A stretch of 26,620 nt of DNA from JBGOUJ01 sp041477005 (lineage in GTDB: Bacteria > Acidobacteriota > Terriglobia > Bryobacterales > JACQDG01), in the NCBI GenBank assembly GCA_041477005.1, contig JBGOUJ010000028.1:1-26620 (forward strand), written 5' to 3'. Below the pieces are notes generated by a model. That model made no database searches and was not told the origin of the DNA. It was given only the letters and a program-made list of their open reading frames with translations. Each line of letters starts with the position of its first letter. Position 1 is the first letter of the stretch. Below, piece by piece: positions 1-8,011 of the stretch. Made by a program: the position numbers and the translations under genes.

Positions 1-1
1 C

Positions 2-72
2 TGGTGTCAGGTGTCAGGCGCCAGGCGCCCGAGCGGCTTCGCTGGCACCTGAAACCTGGCACCTGAAACCTG
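2..72. repeat. Palindromic intergenic repeat element (CAGGTGTCAGG type)
   Basis: The left arm (2-30) carries tandem GTGTCAGG-type units and the right arm (42-72) carries two copies of CTGGCACCTGAAAC. The arms are imperfect reverse complements, with roughly three quarters of about 29 positions pairing, around a loop of about 11 nt. A TTTT run follows at 74-77. The hairpin could end transcription entering from outside the window or be a small MITE-like element. No gene is seen in 1-112. Confidence 0.6.
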
Positions 73-112
73 CTTTTAGCGACCTTTCCTTGCTTTTGGG
101 GTTATCGTCTTA

Positions 113-3100
113 ATGCGTCTCCGTCGATTCTGGGGGATTTGGGCCATGGCGCCGCTGGCCGCTGCGGCCCTGCTGTTGGCGCAGACGCCCACGGGAGTCG
201 GCGATGGCGCCCCCACCTCGATCATCCTGACCATTTTCTTGCAGGCCTTCGCCCGCGGCTCGTTCTCTACCTCGGTGGCCCTGCCGCCCACCGACAATGT
301 GCACCGCGTCGGCAACGGTTACGTTCAGGATTTCCAAGACAGTAACTCGAGCCAAGGGTTCAGCTTTCTAATAGCTCTGCCCGACAGTGTGGGAAGCACC
401 GCCTTTCAGATGTGTTGCGAGATCCTGCAGTTGTACAACACCCTGGGAGGCTTCGCCGCCAAGATCGGCTACCCCATCACCGATCCCATCGGCAACGGCT
501 CCCCGTCCACCGACGGGACCGCAAGCGTCTTGCAGACTTTTGAGGGCAACTACGTCCTCATCTCCTGGAAGGGCGGCAGCCTCGCAGGGCAAGCGTTTTC
601 CATCAGCGATCCCTACCTGACGCCGTGGCGGGCCACGTCGATCCTGGGATTGCCCGTCAGCCAGCCGCACAACACGGCTTCCCGCTTCGGAACCAGCGGC
701 ACGCAGCAGGATTTCCAGGGCGGCACGATCATACAGATCACCTCCGGCGCGCGCAACGGCCAGACCTACGCTGTCTCGGGCGCTATTTATCAGCAGTATT
801 TTCCGGCGGGGGTGGGCTCCTCCTTCCTGGGCTATCCCATCGGAGCGGAGATGACCGTCTCGGGCAAGCAGCGCCAAAACTTCGAGGGCGGCTACATGGA
901 CTATGTGCCTGGGTCCGGCCAGCCCGCCCAGGCGCACGCGCCGGTGCTCTCCGTGGTGCTGGACAATGCGCCCCTGAACTTGCAGCTCGGCGATGTGGTG
1001 CAGAAGACGCTCTCCGTCTTCGACAACCTGGGCACTCCCCTGACCGACCGGCCCGTTGTCTGGAGCACCAGCAATAAGTCCGTGGTGCAGGTGGACGGCT
1101 CGGGCCTGACGGTCACGCTGCGGGCAGTGGGCGTGGGCTTCGCCGATGTGGTGGCGTATGTCGATGGAGTATCGAGCCCCACTCTGCACGTCACGGTCAC
1201 CTCGATCTGCTGCCAGGCGGGAGAAGGCTCGCCGAATGCGATCGTGCAACAGGCCATCCAGGATGCGCTGGCGCGCAACAAGATCTCACCGCGCCTGCCC
1301 ACTGACAATCCCGTGCGCCGGATGGGCGCCGGCTATGTGCAGGAGTTCACGGCCGCAACGCCGGCCACGCTGGGCCGCGTCCTGGTGGTCAAGGCTGACT
1401 CTTCGCCCCAGGCGTACGCGATCAGCGGGGACCGCCTGCCGCGGTTCCAACAACTGGGCGGGGTGGTCGGGGCGCTCGGCTTTGCCACCTCCGACGCCAA
1501 CCAGAATGGCCGGCAACTGTTTCAAAACAACTACGCGCTGGCCGGCTCGCCCCCGGCGCTCGTGGCGGCTCCGGTCACTCCGAAGTGGGCTTCGCTGGGC
1601 TATGAAACCGGAGCGGCCGGGCTGCCGGCGGCTGACGCGTCCTCGGCCGGCCCGACTGCGTTCGGATCCATCGGTGTCACGCAGGCGTTTGCCAACGGCG
1701 TCATCTACGGCTTTACTTCCACGTCGCGGGCCGGGCAGTCCTACTTCGTCTCCGGCCTGATCCTGGCCCGCTACAACGCCTTGAGCGGTCCGGCCGGAAT
1801 CCTCGGCTTGCCTGTTTCCGATGCCTCTCAAAACGCGGGCCGAACCGAGCAGAGCTTCGAGGGCGGCCCGATTGATTTTGCTCCGGGCGACAGCGTGGCC
1901 GTCGAGCATCCGGCGCCGCGCACGCCGGCCTTGACCCTCACCCCCAGCCAGGTGGCCCCCGGAGGCCGCGTGCATGTCGCCATCAGCGGCTTCGGACCCG
2001 GCCGGCAACTGGCCGTCACCCTCACCTCGCAGCCCGATTTTCAAGTGACGCCGTCCAATGGTTCTTACAACTGGGACCTGCAGGTTCGCCCCGGCACGGC
2101 CGCCGGCACGTACCGCGTGTCGGTGCGTGACCCCGCCGGCACCGATCGGGCCGATGGCGCCTATACCGTGCGGGCTGCCGAGGCGGTGCGCTACCAGTTG
2201 AGCAAAGTGAGCGGCGACAGCCAAAACGCCTTCCCCGGAAGCCAGGCGCCCCTGCCCCTGGTGGTGCGGCTGACCGATGAAACGGGGAACCCCATCGCCG
2301 GAGGTCATGTCGGGTTCGGCGCCATCGGCGGAGCGGCCACAACGCCTCCCAACAGCACCACCGATGGCGGCGGCTACGCCCAGGCCCAATTACGAATGCC
2401 GCCGGCGAGCGGTCTGGTTCTGGCCAACGCCCAGGCCGGCAACAACATTGTCACCTTCTCCGCTCACGCCCAAGACGGCCGCCTGACGACCTTCCCCACC
2501 TTCCGCCAGGACCTCGACAGCGTGAAACTCGGCGGCGGTGGGGCCAGCATTCACCAAAAAGGCAGCCTGCTCACCGCCCTCGCCGCCCTGTTTAGATATT
2601 ATCAGGATTTAAGGGAGCTGCCCGCCGCCTCGGGCCTCGCCGATCCGCCGGCGCTCAACCAGTTTTTGACGCCCAACGGGTTCCTGCCCTTCACGCTCAA
2701 AGGCCGGCAAGAGCTGGTCGTGAATCCGCTCCGGGCGCTCGACTTCGTCTCCGGCGCCGCCGATTTTGAGGCGGCGCCTGCCGACCTCAACGCGATCCGC
2801 GATTCCGTCAATCTGCGCAGCCCGGTTCTGCTGGGGCTGATGCTGCAAGCCGGCGATCAGAATCGCGGCGCCCACTATGTAGTGGCTACCGGCGTCGGCC
2901 CCGACGGATCCATTCTGATCTACGATCCCAGCACCGACTGGAACCGCACGGCTCTGGCGGAGTATCTGACCGGCTTCACCGCCTTGGGCCAGAAATGGAC
3001 CGCCTCGCTGCTTTACGGTCTGCGCCTGCATCTCGGGCCGCGCCCGAGCCGCGGCCTGCTGGTCTACGCCCCGGGCGCCGCGCAGATCCAGGTTTCCGGA

Positions 3101-4021
3101 AACGGCGGGAGCAACGCGTACTCTCTGCGCCTGCCCGCCCTGGCTGCCTTCGACGACAACACACCTGACAACGGCGACACGGCCGACCTCTGGTATCTGG
3201 ACGGCATGGCTTCCCAATACCAACTGATCGCGGCGGCAGGCGGCGTGACCGTGCAGGGTCCGACCCCGGTCTCTTCGCTCGGCCCCGGCACGTTCCGCAT
3301 CAATCCCGACCCGGCATCGTTCTCGGTGACGCCGCAAACGCTCACCGCCTCGGCCGACGGGCTGCGCAACGCCGCCGGCTTCGGGAGCGCCCTCGCCCAG
3401 GGATCCTTGGCTTCCCTGTTCGGCTCGGGCTTGGCCGACGCCCTGGCGCTCGCCACCCAGCGCTCCCTGCCCACCTCGCTCGGCGGCCTGAGCGTAGCGG
3501 TGGGCGGCCTGCCGACGCCTCTCCTGTTCGTCTCCCCCTTTCAGGCGAACCTGCAACTGCCCTTTGGATTGTCCGGCACGCAAACTGTGGAGGCAACTTC
3601 CAAATACGGCACAGCTCGTTTCGACATTTCACTGCTCGACGCGGCGCCCGGCATCTTCCTTGTGGGGCCATCCGCTCCTGCCGTTCTGAATCAGGACGGA
3701 ACGCTCAACGCCGTCCTCAACCCGGCCGCCCGCGGGAGCGTCCTGCAAGTTTTCGCCACCGGCCTCGGGGCGGTGGCGCCATCGGTCACTACTGGCTCTC
3801 TGGCCCCGCCCTCGCCCTTGTCGTACGTCAGCGCCGCCGTAACCGCGGCCATCGACGGCCAGCCGGCCCAGGTGTTGTTCGCCGGCTTGGCCCCCGGCTT
3901 TGCCGGCCTCTACCAGGTCAACATCCTGATCCCGTCGACGCTGCCTCCCAGGGCCGCCGCCCCACTGGTGATCCACGCCGCCGGCCAGGACAGCAACACC
4001 GTCCCGGTGGCGGTGCAGTAA
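113..4021 (+). CDS. Secreted multidomain protein: LGFP-like blocks, Ig-like domains, cysteine-less C39-like domain, Solibacter C-terminal domain
   Basis: The 1302-residue protein starts with a signal peptide (basic MRLRR, then hydrophobic to about residue 24), so it is probably exported. Two homologous blocks, residues 63-267 and 400-592, each begin with a GxGYVQ(D/E)F motif and contain LGFP-like motifs (LGLPVS, LGYPIG, FEGG). They flank an Ig-like domain (about 276-368). Two more Ig-like regions follow (about 606-690 and 695-795, the latter like an invasin Big_1 fold). Residues 800-1010 resemble a C39-type peptidase: QD near 801, then GSLLTALA where the nucleophile cysteine should be (Ser818), and His921 and Asp938 in the usual HYVVATG and YDP contexts. 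Residues 1077-1302 match the acidobacterial TIGR03437 domain, often seen at the C-terminus of large extracellular Solibacter proteins. The substrate is unknown; a binding or adhesive role is inferred from the LGFP and Ig modules. ATG at 146 is an alternative start; no clear Shine-Dalgarno sequence is seen. Confidence 0.85.
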   Translation: MRLRRFWGIWAMAPLAAAALLLAQTPTGVGDGAPTSIILTIFLQAFARGSFSTSVALPPTDNVHRVGNGYVQDFQDSNSSQGFSFLIALPDSVGSTAFQMCCEILQLYNTLGGFAAKIGYPITDPIGNGSPSTDGTASVLQTFEGNYVLISWKGGSLAGQAFSISDPYLTPWRATSILGLPVSQPHNTASRFGTSGTQQDFQGGTIIQITSGARNGQTYAVSGAIYQQYFPAGVGSSFLGYPIGAEMTVSGKQRQNFEGGYMDYVPGSGQPAQAHAPVLSVVLDNAPLNLQLGDVVQKTLSVFDNLGTPLTDRPVVWSTSNKSVVQVDGSGLTVTLRAVGVGFADVVAYVDGVSSPTLHVTVTSICCQAGEGSPNAIVQQAIQDALARNKISPRLPTDNPVRRMGAGYVQEFTAATPATLGRVLVVKADSSPQAYAISGDRLPRFQQLGGVVGALGFATSDANQNGRQLFQNNYALAGSPPALVAAPVTPKWASLGYETGAAGLPAADASSAGPTAFGSIGVTQAFANGVIYGFTSTSRAGQSYFVSGLILARYNALSGPAGILGLPVSDASQNAGRTEQSFEGGPIDFAPGDSVAVEHPAPRTPALTLTPSQVAPGGRVHVAISGFGPGRQLAVTLTSQPDFQVTPSNGSYNWDLQVRPGTAAGTYRVSVRDPAGTDRADGAYTVRAAEAVRYQLSKVSGDSQNAFPGSQAPLPLVVRLTDETGNPIAGGHVGFGAIGGAATTPPNSTTDGGGYAQAQLRMPPASGLVLANAQAGNNIVTFSAHAQDGRLTTFPTFRQDLDSVKLGGGGASIHQKGSLLTALAALFRYYQDLRELPAASGLADPPALNQFLTPNGFLPFTLKGRQELVVNPLRALDFVSGAADFEAAPADLNAIRDSVNLRSPVLLGLMLQAGDQNRGAHYVVATGVGPDGSILIYDPSTDWNRTALAEYLTGFTALGQKWTASLLYGLRLHLGPRPSRGLLVYAPGAAQIQVSGNGGSNAYSLRLPALAAFDDNTPDNGDTADLWYLDGMASQYQLIAAAGGVTVQGPTPVSSLGPGTFRINPDPASFSVTPQTLTASADGLRNAAGFGSALAQGSLASLFGSGLADALALATQRSLPTSLGGLSVAVGGLPTPLLFVSPFQANLQLPFGLSGTQTVEATSKYGTARFDISLLDAAPGIFLVGPSAPAVLNQDGTLNAVLNPAARGSVLQVFATGLGAVAPSVTTGSLAPPSPLSYVSAAVTAAIDGQPAQVLFAGLAPGFAGLYQVNILIPSTLPPRAAAPLVIHAAGQDSNTVPVAVQ

Positions 4022-4030
4022 TCGCGAATC

Positions 4031-4717
4031 TTAGAAATATTTCCGCAGATCGGAAAACTGCTCCACCACGAGCAGCCGGCCTGGGCCCCGCGGGATGATT
4101 TCCTGCTTTTCGAGCGACCAGGTGTGGCGGTGGGGCACGAGCACCGCGTTCAGGCCGGCCTCGAGGGCCGGGTTGATGTCCGATTTCTGGCTGTTGCCCA
4201 CCATCCAGGTCTCGCTCCGATCCATGCTGTGGGCGGCGACCACCGAACGGTAATTCTCGGCGTCCTTCTCCCTGACCACCTCGCAGTGCTCGAAGTAACG
4301 GGCCAGGCCCGAGCGGTCGAGCTTCAGCTTCTGCTCGTCCGGATGCCCCTTGGTAAACAGCAGTAGACGGCGGCGGCTGCCGAGGTACTCCAGGGTCTCC
4401 TCCACGCCCTCGATCACATCCATGGGCCGCTCCAGAATCGCCCCGGCAAAGCCCACGACGATCTTGAGGTCCCCTTCGTCATAAGGCGTCTCGGCCAGTC
4501 GGGCGAAGCATTGCTGGAGGTTTCGCCCGAAGTTGGCCGCCCCGTAGCCGTGCAGCTTGATGTTGGCCAACTCGATCTCGTCCAGCACCTCACGGACCTG
4601 GGGCGCCGTCAGGTGGGAGTGATTCAGGAAGTCGGCAAACTGCTCGAACGCCTGCTCGAAATAAATGTTGTTCTCCCACAGCGTATCGTCGGCGTCGATG
4701 AGGAGCCAGTCCCGCAT
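4031..4717 (-). CDS. HAD-superfamily hydrolase (phosphatase-like)
   Basis: The 228-residue cytosolic protein has the four HAD motifs. Motif I is DADDT (Asp8 nucleophile, Asp10 acid/base), motif II is the Thr in LLLFTKG, motif III a lysine around REKD, and motif IV GNSQKSD with the acidic metal ligand. A helical cap lies between motifs I and II, as in the small C1-cap phosphatases (phosphoglycolate phosphatase/haloacid dehalogenase-like group). The substrate cannot be told from sequence. The gene converges on the preceding gene (9 bp between stops, no visible terminator) and diverges from the MoaD-MoaE gene with a 45-bp shared upstream region. A GGTGGG stretch just before the ATG can serve as ribosome binding site. 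Confidence 0.85.
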   Translation of the reverse strand: MRDWLLIDADDTLWENNIYFEQAFEQFADFLNHSHLTAPQVREVLDEIELANIKLHGYGAANFGRNLQQCFARLAETPYDEGDLKIVVGFAGAILERPMDVIEGVEETLEYLGSRRRLLLFTKGHPDEQKLKLDRSGLARYFEHCEVVREKDAENYRSVVAAHSMDRSETWMVGNSQKSDINPALEAGLNAVLVPHRHTWSLEKQEIIPRGPGRLLVVEQFSDLRKYF

Positions 4718-4726
4718 CCCACCAAG

Positions 4727-4745
4727 GTAGCAAAGGCACTGCTAC
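4727..4745. promoter_or_regulatory. Small dyad in a divergent intergenic region
   Basis: GTAGCA and TGCTAC form a perfect 6-bp dyad with a 7-nt centre, between the divergent HAD and MoaD-MoaE genes. A TACAAT -10-like hexamer overlaps its right arm (4743-4748), but I see no matching -35. It could be an operator for either gene; a chance dyad of this size is quite possible. Confidence 0.2.
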
Positions 4746-4762
4746 AATGAACCAAGACCCGC

Positions 4763-5500
4763 ATGTTCGTCAAAGTGCTGTTTTTCGGCATGCTGAAGGA
4801 CCTCGTTGGCCGCGCGGAAGAGCGGGTCGAGGTGGCCCAAGGGGAGCGCCTGGGCGGGCTTTTTGAGCGGTATGCGCGGCAGTTTCCCAGGCTCCAGGAT
4901 CTCGCCGGCAGCATCGCGCTGGCGCAAAACCAGGAATTCGCCGCGCCCGAAACGCCGCTGCGGGAGGGGGACGAAATCGCCTTCCTGCCCCCGGTGAGCG
5001 GCGGCAGCGACGCCCTGGCGGAGGCTGCGGACGAGCTCGGAAACTATTTTGCTATCACCCGCGTCCCAATCGACGCGAGGGTGCTGGCGGCGCGGCTGGC
5101 GCGCGGGCGGGACGGGGCGGTGATCACATTTGAGGGAGTGGTGCGCGACAACTCGAAGGGGCGCGCCACCCTCTACCTGGAATACGACTGCTACGTGCCG
5201 CTGGCCATCAAGAAAATGCGCGAAATCGCCGCCGAGTTGCTGGCCGCCCACCAGATTGACCGCATCGGCATGATCCATCGGCTGGGACGGATGGAGATCG
5301 GGGAGACAAGCGTCGCCATCGTGGTGACCTCGCCCCACCGCAAGCCCGCCTACGAAGCGAGCCGCGAGGCCATCGACCGGTTGAAGCGCCGGGTGCCCAT
5401 CTGGAAGAAGGAACACTTCGCCGACGGGGAGGTGTGGGTGGAAGGCGAGTGGGACTCTTCGGTTCCACGCCTGGAAGGAACGCCCCGGTGTTCCGGCTGA
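4763..5500 (+). CDS. MoaD-MoaE fusion protein (molybdopterin synthase, both subunits in one chain)
   Basis: Residues 1-81 are a MoaD ubiquitin-like sulfur carrier (starts VKVLFFGMLKDLVG, ends PPVSGG with Gly80-Gly81). Residues about 90-245 are MoaE: GAVITFEGVVRDNSKG, an IHRLGRMEIGE segment, TSPHRKPAYEA, and VPIWKKEHF with the conserved lysine pair Lys215/Lys216 expected at the active site. Molybdopterin synthase converts cPMP to molybdopterin using sulfur carried as a thiocarboxylate on the MoaD C-terminal glycine. In this fusion that glycine is internal and followed by Ser82, so cleavage after Gly81 or an unusual mechanism is required; the mycobacterial MoaX fusion is a known parallel. The ATG lacks a clear Shine-Dalgarno sequence. 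The gene overlaps the next by 13 nt. No other molybdenum cofactor gene lies in the window. Confidence 0.9.
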   Translation: MFVKVLFFGMLKDLVGRAEERVEVAQGERLGGLFERYARQFPRLQDLAGSIALAQNQEFAAPETPLREGDEIAFLPPVSGGSDALAEAADELGNYFAITRVPIDARVLAARLARGRDGAVITFEGVVRDNSKGRATLYLEYDCYVPLAIKKMREIAAELLAAHQIDRIGMIHRLGRMEIGETSVAIVVTSPHRKPAYEASREAIDRLKRRVPIWKKEHFADGEVWVEGEWDSSVPRLEGTPRCSG

Positions 5501-6540
5501 CCGTGGGGGCCGCGCTGCTGCTGCTGCTGCCGCCCCTGCTTGCCCAGGAAGCGCTCCCCCGGGAAGCGCCCACGCCCAGCTTCCAGGTCGACGTCAGGCT
5601 GGTCAACGTGGTGGCCACGGTGAAGAACACCAAGGGCCTGCCGGTTGGCGACCTGGAGCGCGAAGATTTCACGGTTCTGGCCGCCGGCGTGCCCCAGCAG
5701 ATCGCGGTGTTCGAGCGGCAGAGCGACCGCCCGCTTTCGGTGGTGCTGCTGTTCGATTCGAGCCCCAGCGTGGCCAAAGAGCTGCGATTCGAGCAAGAAT
5801 CGGCCGTGCGCTTCATCCGCAGCCTGCTGCGGTCGGGCGCAAATTCGGCCGACCGCATCGCCGTGTACCAGTTTTCGGATTACGTCGAGGAAGTGCAGGG
5901 CTTCACCGCCTCGCCGGCGCGCCTGGAAAAAGGCGTGTTCTCGATCCGGATCAGCGGCGGAACCTCGGTCTACGACGCGCTCTACCTGGCGGCGCAAAAG
6001 CTCGGAAGGCGCGAGGGGCGCAATGTGATCGTCATCATCACCGACGGAGGAGACACGACCAGCTCGATCAAGTTCGCCGAAGCGCTGCGGGCCGTCCAGC
6101 TCGCCGACGCAGTGGTCTACTCGATCATCGTAGTGCCCATCACCAACGACGCCGGCCGCAACCTGGGCGGCGAGAACGCCCTCAAGACCATGTCCGCCGC
6201 GACCGGCGGCCTGGCGTTCTTGCAATACTCCGAACGGGATCTGGACAAAACCTTCCGCGAGATCGAGCGCGATTTGCGCCTGCAATACGTGATTGGTTTC
6301 TATCCCCAGGGCATTCCCGCCGGCTCGGACCGATTCCATCGGATCGAGCTGCGCGTGAACCGTCCCGAGGTGAAGGTCCTCGCCCGCACCGGCTTCTTCG
6401 CCGGCCCCGAGACGGAGCGGGCATCCAAATCCGACTCAGCGATTTCGATCGACGGCGGCCCGCCTCGCGATCGCAAGAAGGAACAGAAGACGTCCCCGCC
6501 GGGCCCGCAGCCCAACAAAACTTCAAGGAGCATACCGTGA
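5488..6540 (+). CDS. Secreted VWFA-domain protein (VWFA-related Acidobacterial family)
   Basis: From the GTG at 5488 the protein has 350 residues. This start is chosen because GGAAGGAA (5473-5480) precedes it and because it places a compact signal peptide (FRLTVGAALLLLLPPLLAQ) at the N-terminus; an in-frame GTG at 5434 has its purine run too close. After the signal comes the typical acidobacterial segment FQVDVRLVNVVATV. The von Willebrand factor A domain follows with a complete MIDAS metal site: DSSPS (Asp90, Ser92, Ser94), Thr159 in GGTSVYDAL and Asp186 in ITDGGD. Such domains bind protein partners through a metal ion. The charged C-terminal 40 residues look disordered. The gene overlaps the MoaD-MoaE gene by 13 nt and the Hfq-like gene by 4 nt. 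The family is abundant in Solibacter-type genomes; its role is unknown. Confidence 0.85.
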   Translation: MFRLTVGAALLLLLPPLLAQEALPREAPTPSFQVDVRLVNVVATVKNTKGLPVGDLEREDFTVLAAGVPQQIAVFERQSDRPLSVVLLFDSSPSVAKELRFEQESAVRFIRSLLRSGANSADRIAVYQFSDYVEEVQGFTASPARLEKGVFSIRISGGTSVYDALYLAAQKLGRREGRNVIVIITDGGDTTSSIKFAEALRAVQLADAVVYSIIVVPITNDAGRNLGGENALKTMSAATGGLAFLQYSERDLDKTFREIERDLRLQYVIGFYPQGIPAGSDRFHRIELRVNRPEVKVLARTGFFAGPETERASKSDSAISIDGGPPRDRKKEQKTSPPGPQPNKTSRSIP

Positions 6541-6827
6541 AAGGTCCATTCAAACCTCGTTTTCGCCCACCCCCCCACGGCGGCGGCGGCCCCGGCGGCG
6601 GTGGCGGCAAATCCCATCGCGCCCCCGAGCAGACCTTGCAGGAGGTCCACTACCTCAAGCAACTCATCGAAAAGCAGACGCGGGTCTGCGTCAAGCTGCG
6701 CAACAACGAAGAGGTACGCGGCATCATCGAGTATTACGACCACGCCTTCATTCGCGTGACCCGAGTCAAGGCGCCGAACCTGTTCATCTTCAAGCACGAG
6801 ATCAAGTATCTGTACGAGGACAAGTGA
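6537..6827 (+). CDS. hfq: Hfq-like Sm-fold RNA-binding protein with Gly/Pro-rich N-terminal extension
   Basis: The 96-residue protein starts at a GTG that shares GTGA with the preceding stop; AAGGAG lies 7 nt upstream. Residues 1-33 are basic and rich in glycine and proline. Residues about 35-96 follow the Hfq pattern: a helix (QEVHYLKQLIEKQ), an Sm1-like strand set (VCVKLRNNEEVRGIIEYYDHAFIRV), then FKHEIKYLYED in place of the YKHAISTI Sm2 motif. The lysine-histidine pair typical of the uridine-binding pocket is kept. Hfq hexamers pair small RNAs with mRNAs. The extension is at the N-terminus, unlike the C-terminal tail of proteobacterial Hfq. Overlap with the VWFA gene implies translational coupling. 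Downstream is a double palindromic repeat ending in a T run. Confidence 0.75.
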   Translation: MKGPFKPRFRPPPHGGGGPGGGGGKSHRAPEQTLQEVHYLKQLIEKQTRVCVKLRNNEEVRGIIEYYDHAFIRVTRVKAPNLFIFKHEIKYLYEDK

Positions 6828-6847
6828 CAAAGGCAGCCATCAGAAGT

Positions 6848-6937
6848 GCAGCCATCAGCCGTCAGCTTTCAGCCGTCAGCAAGCGGAACCCTCCCACAGC
6901 AGGGGCTGCTGAGCGCTGGCTGACGGCTCATCGCTGC
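6848..6937. repeat. Palindromic intergenic repeat, copy A (CAGCCGTCAGC type)
   Basis: The left arm carries CAGCCATCAGCCGTCAGC and further CAGCCGTCAGC units. The right arm (about 6908-6937) holds the reverse-complement units GCTGGCTGACGGCTCATC. The centre contains CCCACAGCAGGGGCTGCTG, which recurs with two changes in copy B. Arms of short tandem units around a conserved core suggest a MITE-like or REP-like element. Confidence 0.75.
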
Positions 6938-6948
6938 CGTGAAGGTAC

Positions 6949-7041
6949 CGTCAGCTATCAGCGATCAGCCCTCAGAAGGGGGCACCCGCCCCACAGCACG
7001 GGTTGCTGACGGCTGATAGCTGACGGCTGATGGCTGTTTTT
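6949..7041. repeat. Palindromic intergenic repeat, copy B, with terminal T run
   Basis: The left arm (6949-6975) contains CGTCAGCTATCAGCGATCAG. The right arm (7004-7036) contains GCTGACGGCTGATAGC and its continuation. The centre CCCACAGCACGGGTTGCTG (6990-7008) matches the core of copy A. A TTTTT run at 7037-7041 directly follows the right arm, so on the + strand the element could act as the terminator of the moaDE-VWFA-hfq unit. It ends 2 nt before the next start codon. Confidence 0.7.
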
Positions 7042-7043
7042 CT

Positions 7044-7862
7044 ATGTACTCTTCCTATCTCTCCGCCGCCGCCGAGATCGCCCGGGAGGCGGGCGCCCTT
7101 CTGGCGCGATACTTCGAGCGCCGCGTCGCGGTCCAATACAAGGGCGATTTCGACGTGGTGACCGAGGCGGACCGCGCCTCGGAGGCGCTGATCGTGGAGC
7201 GCCTGTCGGCGAAGTTTCCCGGCCACTCCATCGTCGCCGAGGAGGGCTCCGGAGTGACCCGCTCCTCGGACTGCACCTGGTACGTCGATCCCCTGGATGG
7301 AACCACCAACTTCGCTCACGGCTATCCCATGTTCGCGGTGACGCTGGGGCTCGAGCAGGCCGGCGAGATGGTGGCCGGCGTGGTCTACGATCCGATCCAC
7401 GAAGAATTCTTCGCAGCCGAAAAGGGGGGCGGCGCTTACCTCAACAACCGGCGGATCCACGTCTCCCCGGTGAATCGCCTCGCCGAGAGCCTGGTCGCCA
7501 CCGGCTTCCCCAGCCGCAAGCGCCACGCTGACGTAAACGTTTACTTCTTTCACCAGGTCGCCATGCTGTCCCACGGCGTCCGCCGTAACGGTTCGGCTGC
7601 GCTCGACCTTTCCTACGTGGCGGCCGGCCGGCTGGACGGCTTCTGGGAGTTCGGCCTGAACCCGTGGGACATCGCCGCCGGGCTGCTGCTCATCTCCGAG
7701 GCCGGCGGCCGTTCCTCGAATATGCACGGCGCCGAGCACCACCTCGGGTCCCCCGACCTGGCCGCCTCGAACGGGCTGATCCACCAGGAGTTGCTCGGGC
7801 TTTTCGCCGATGTGTTCGCCAACCGCATCAGGGTCCCCCTGCCGCAGATCAGCCCCCAGTAG
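7044..7862 (+). CDS. suhB: Inositol monophosphatase family protein
   Basis: The 272-residue protein has the full inositol monophosphatase metal-site pattern: Glu66/Glu67 in AEEGSG, WYVDPLDGTTNFAHG with Asp82 and Asp85, and NPWDIAAG with Asp209. The family removes phosphate from inositol-1-phosphate with Mg2+, but close relatives act on fructose-1,6-bisphosphate, PAP or NADP, and SuhB also takes part in rRNA transcription in enteric bacteria. Length and motifs are normal for the SuhB type. The start ATG lies 2 nt after the palindromic repeat and has no Shine-Dalgarno sequence. The 149 nt downstream contain no gene that I can see. Confidence 0.85.
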   Translation: MYSSYLSAAAEIAREAGALLARYFERRVAVQYKGDFDVVTEADRASEALIVERLSAKFPGHSIVAEEGSGVTRSSDCTWYVDPLDGTTNFAHGYPMFAVTLGLEQAGEMVAGVVYDPIHEEFFAAEKGGGAYLNNRRIHVSPVNRLAESLVATGFPSRKRHADVNVYFFHQVAMLSHGVRRNGSAALDLSYVAAGRLDGFWEFGLNPWDIAAGLLLISEAGGRSSNMHGAEHHLGSPDLAASNGLIHQELLGLFADVFANRIRVPLPQISPQ

Positions 7863-8011
7863 GCAATAAACAATAGGCAGGCCGGAGTTTTTCTAAGCTC
7901 CAGCTTTACAATGCTTTGCCAAGGATGGTAGCCTGTTGGTTCGTAATTGGAATCGAGGGCTTCTGCACCCGCCCCCCGGTCGGGGAAAGGATTGTCTGCT
8001 GACTCGAGAAG

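Noticed and set aside
5434..5487. Earlier GTG start for the VWFA protein
   Set aside because: Its purine-rich stretch is too close to the codon, while GTG 5488 has a well placed GGAAGGAA and a compact signal peptide.
6824..7009. Small frame after the Hfq-like gene
   Set aside because: It is made of the palindromic repeat units and has no protein-like pattern.
6848..7041. CRISPR-like array
   Set aside because: The repeated units are inverted, of uneven spacing, without unique spacers of constant size, and no cas gene is present.
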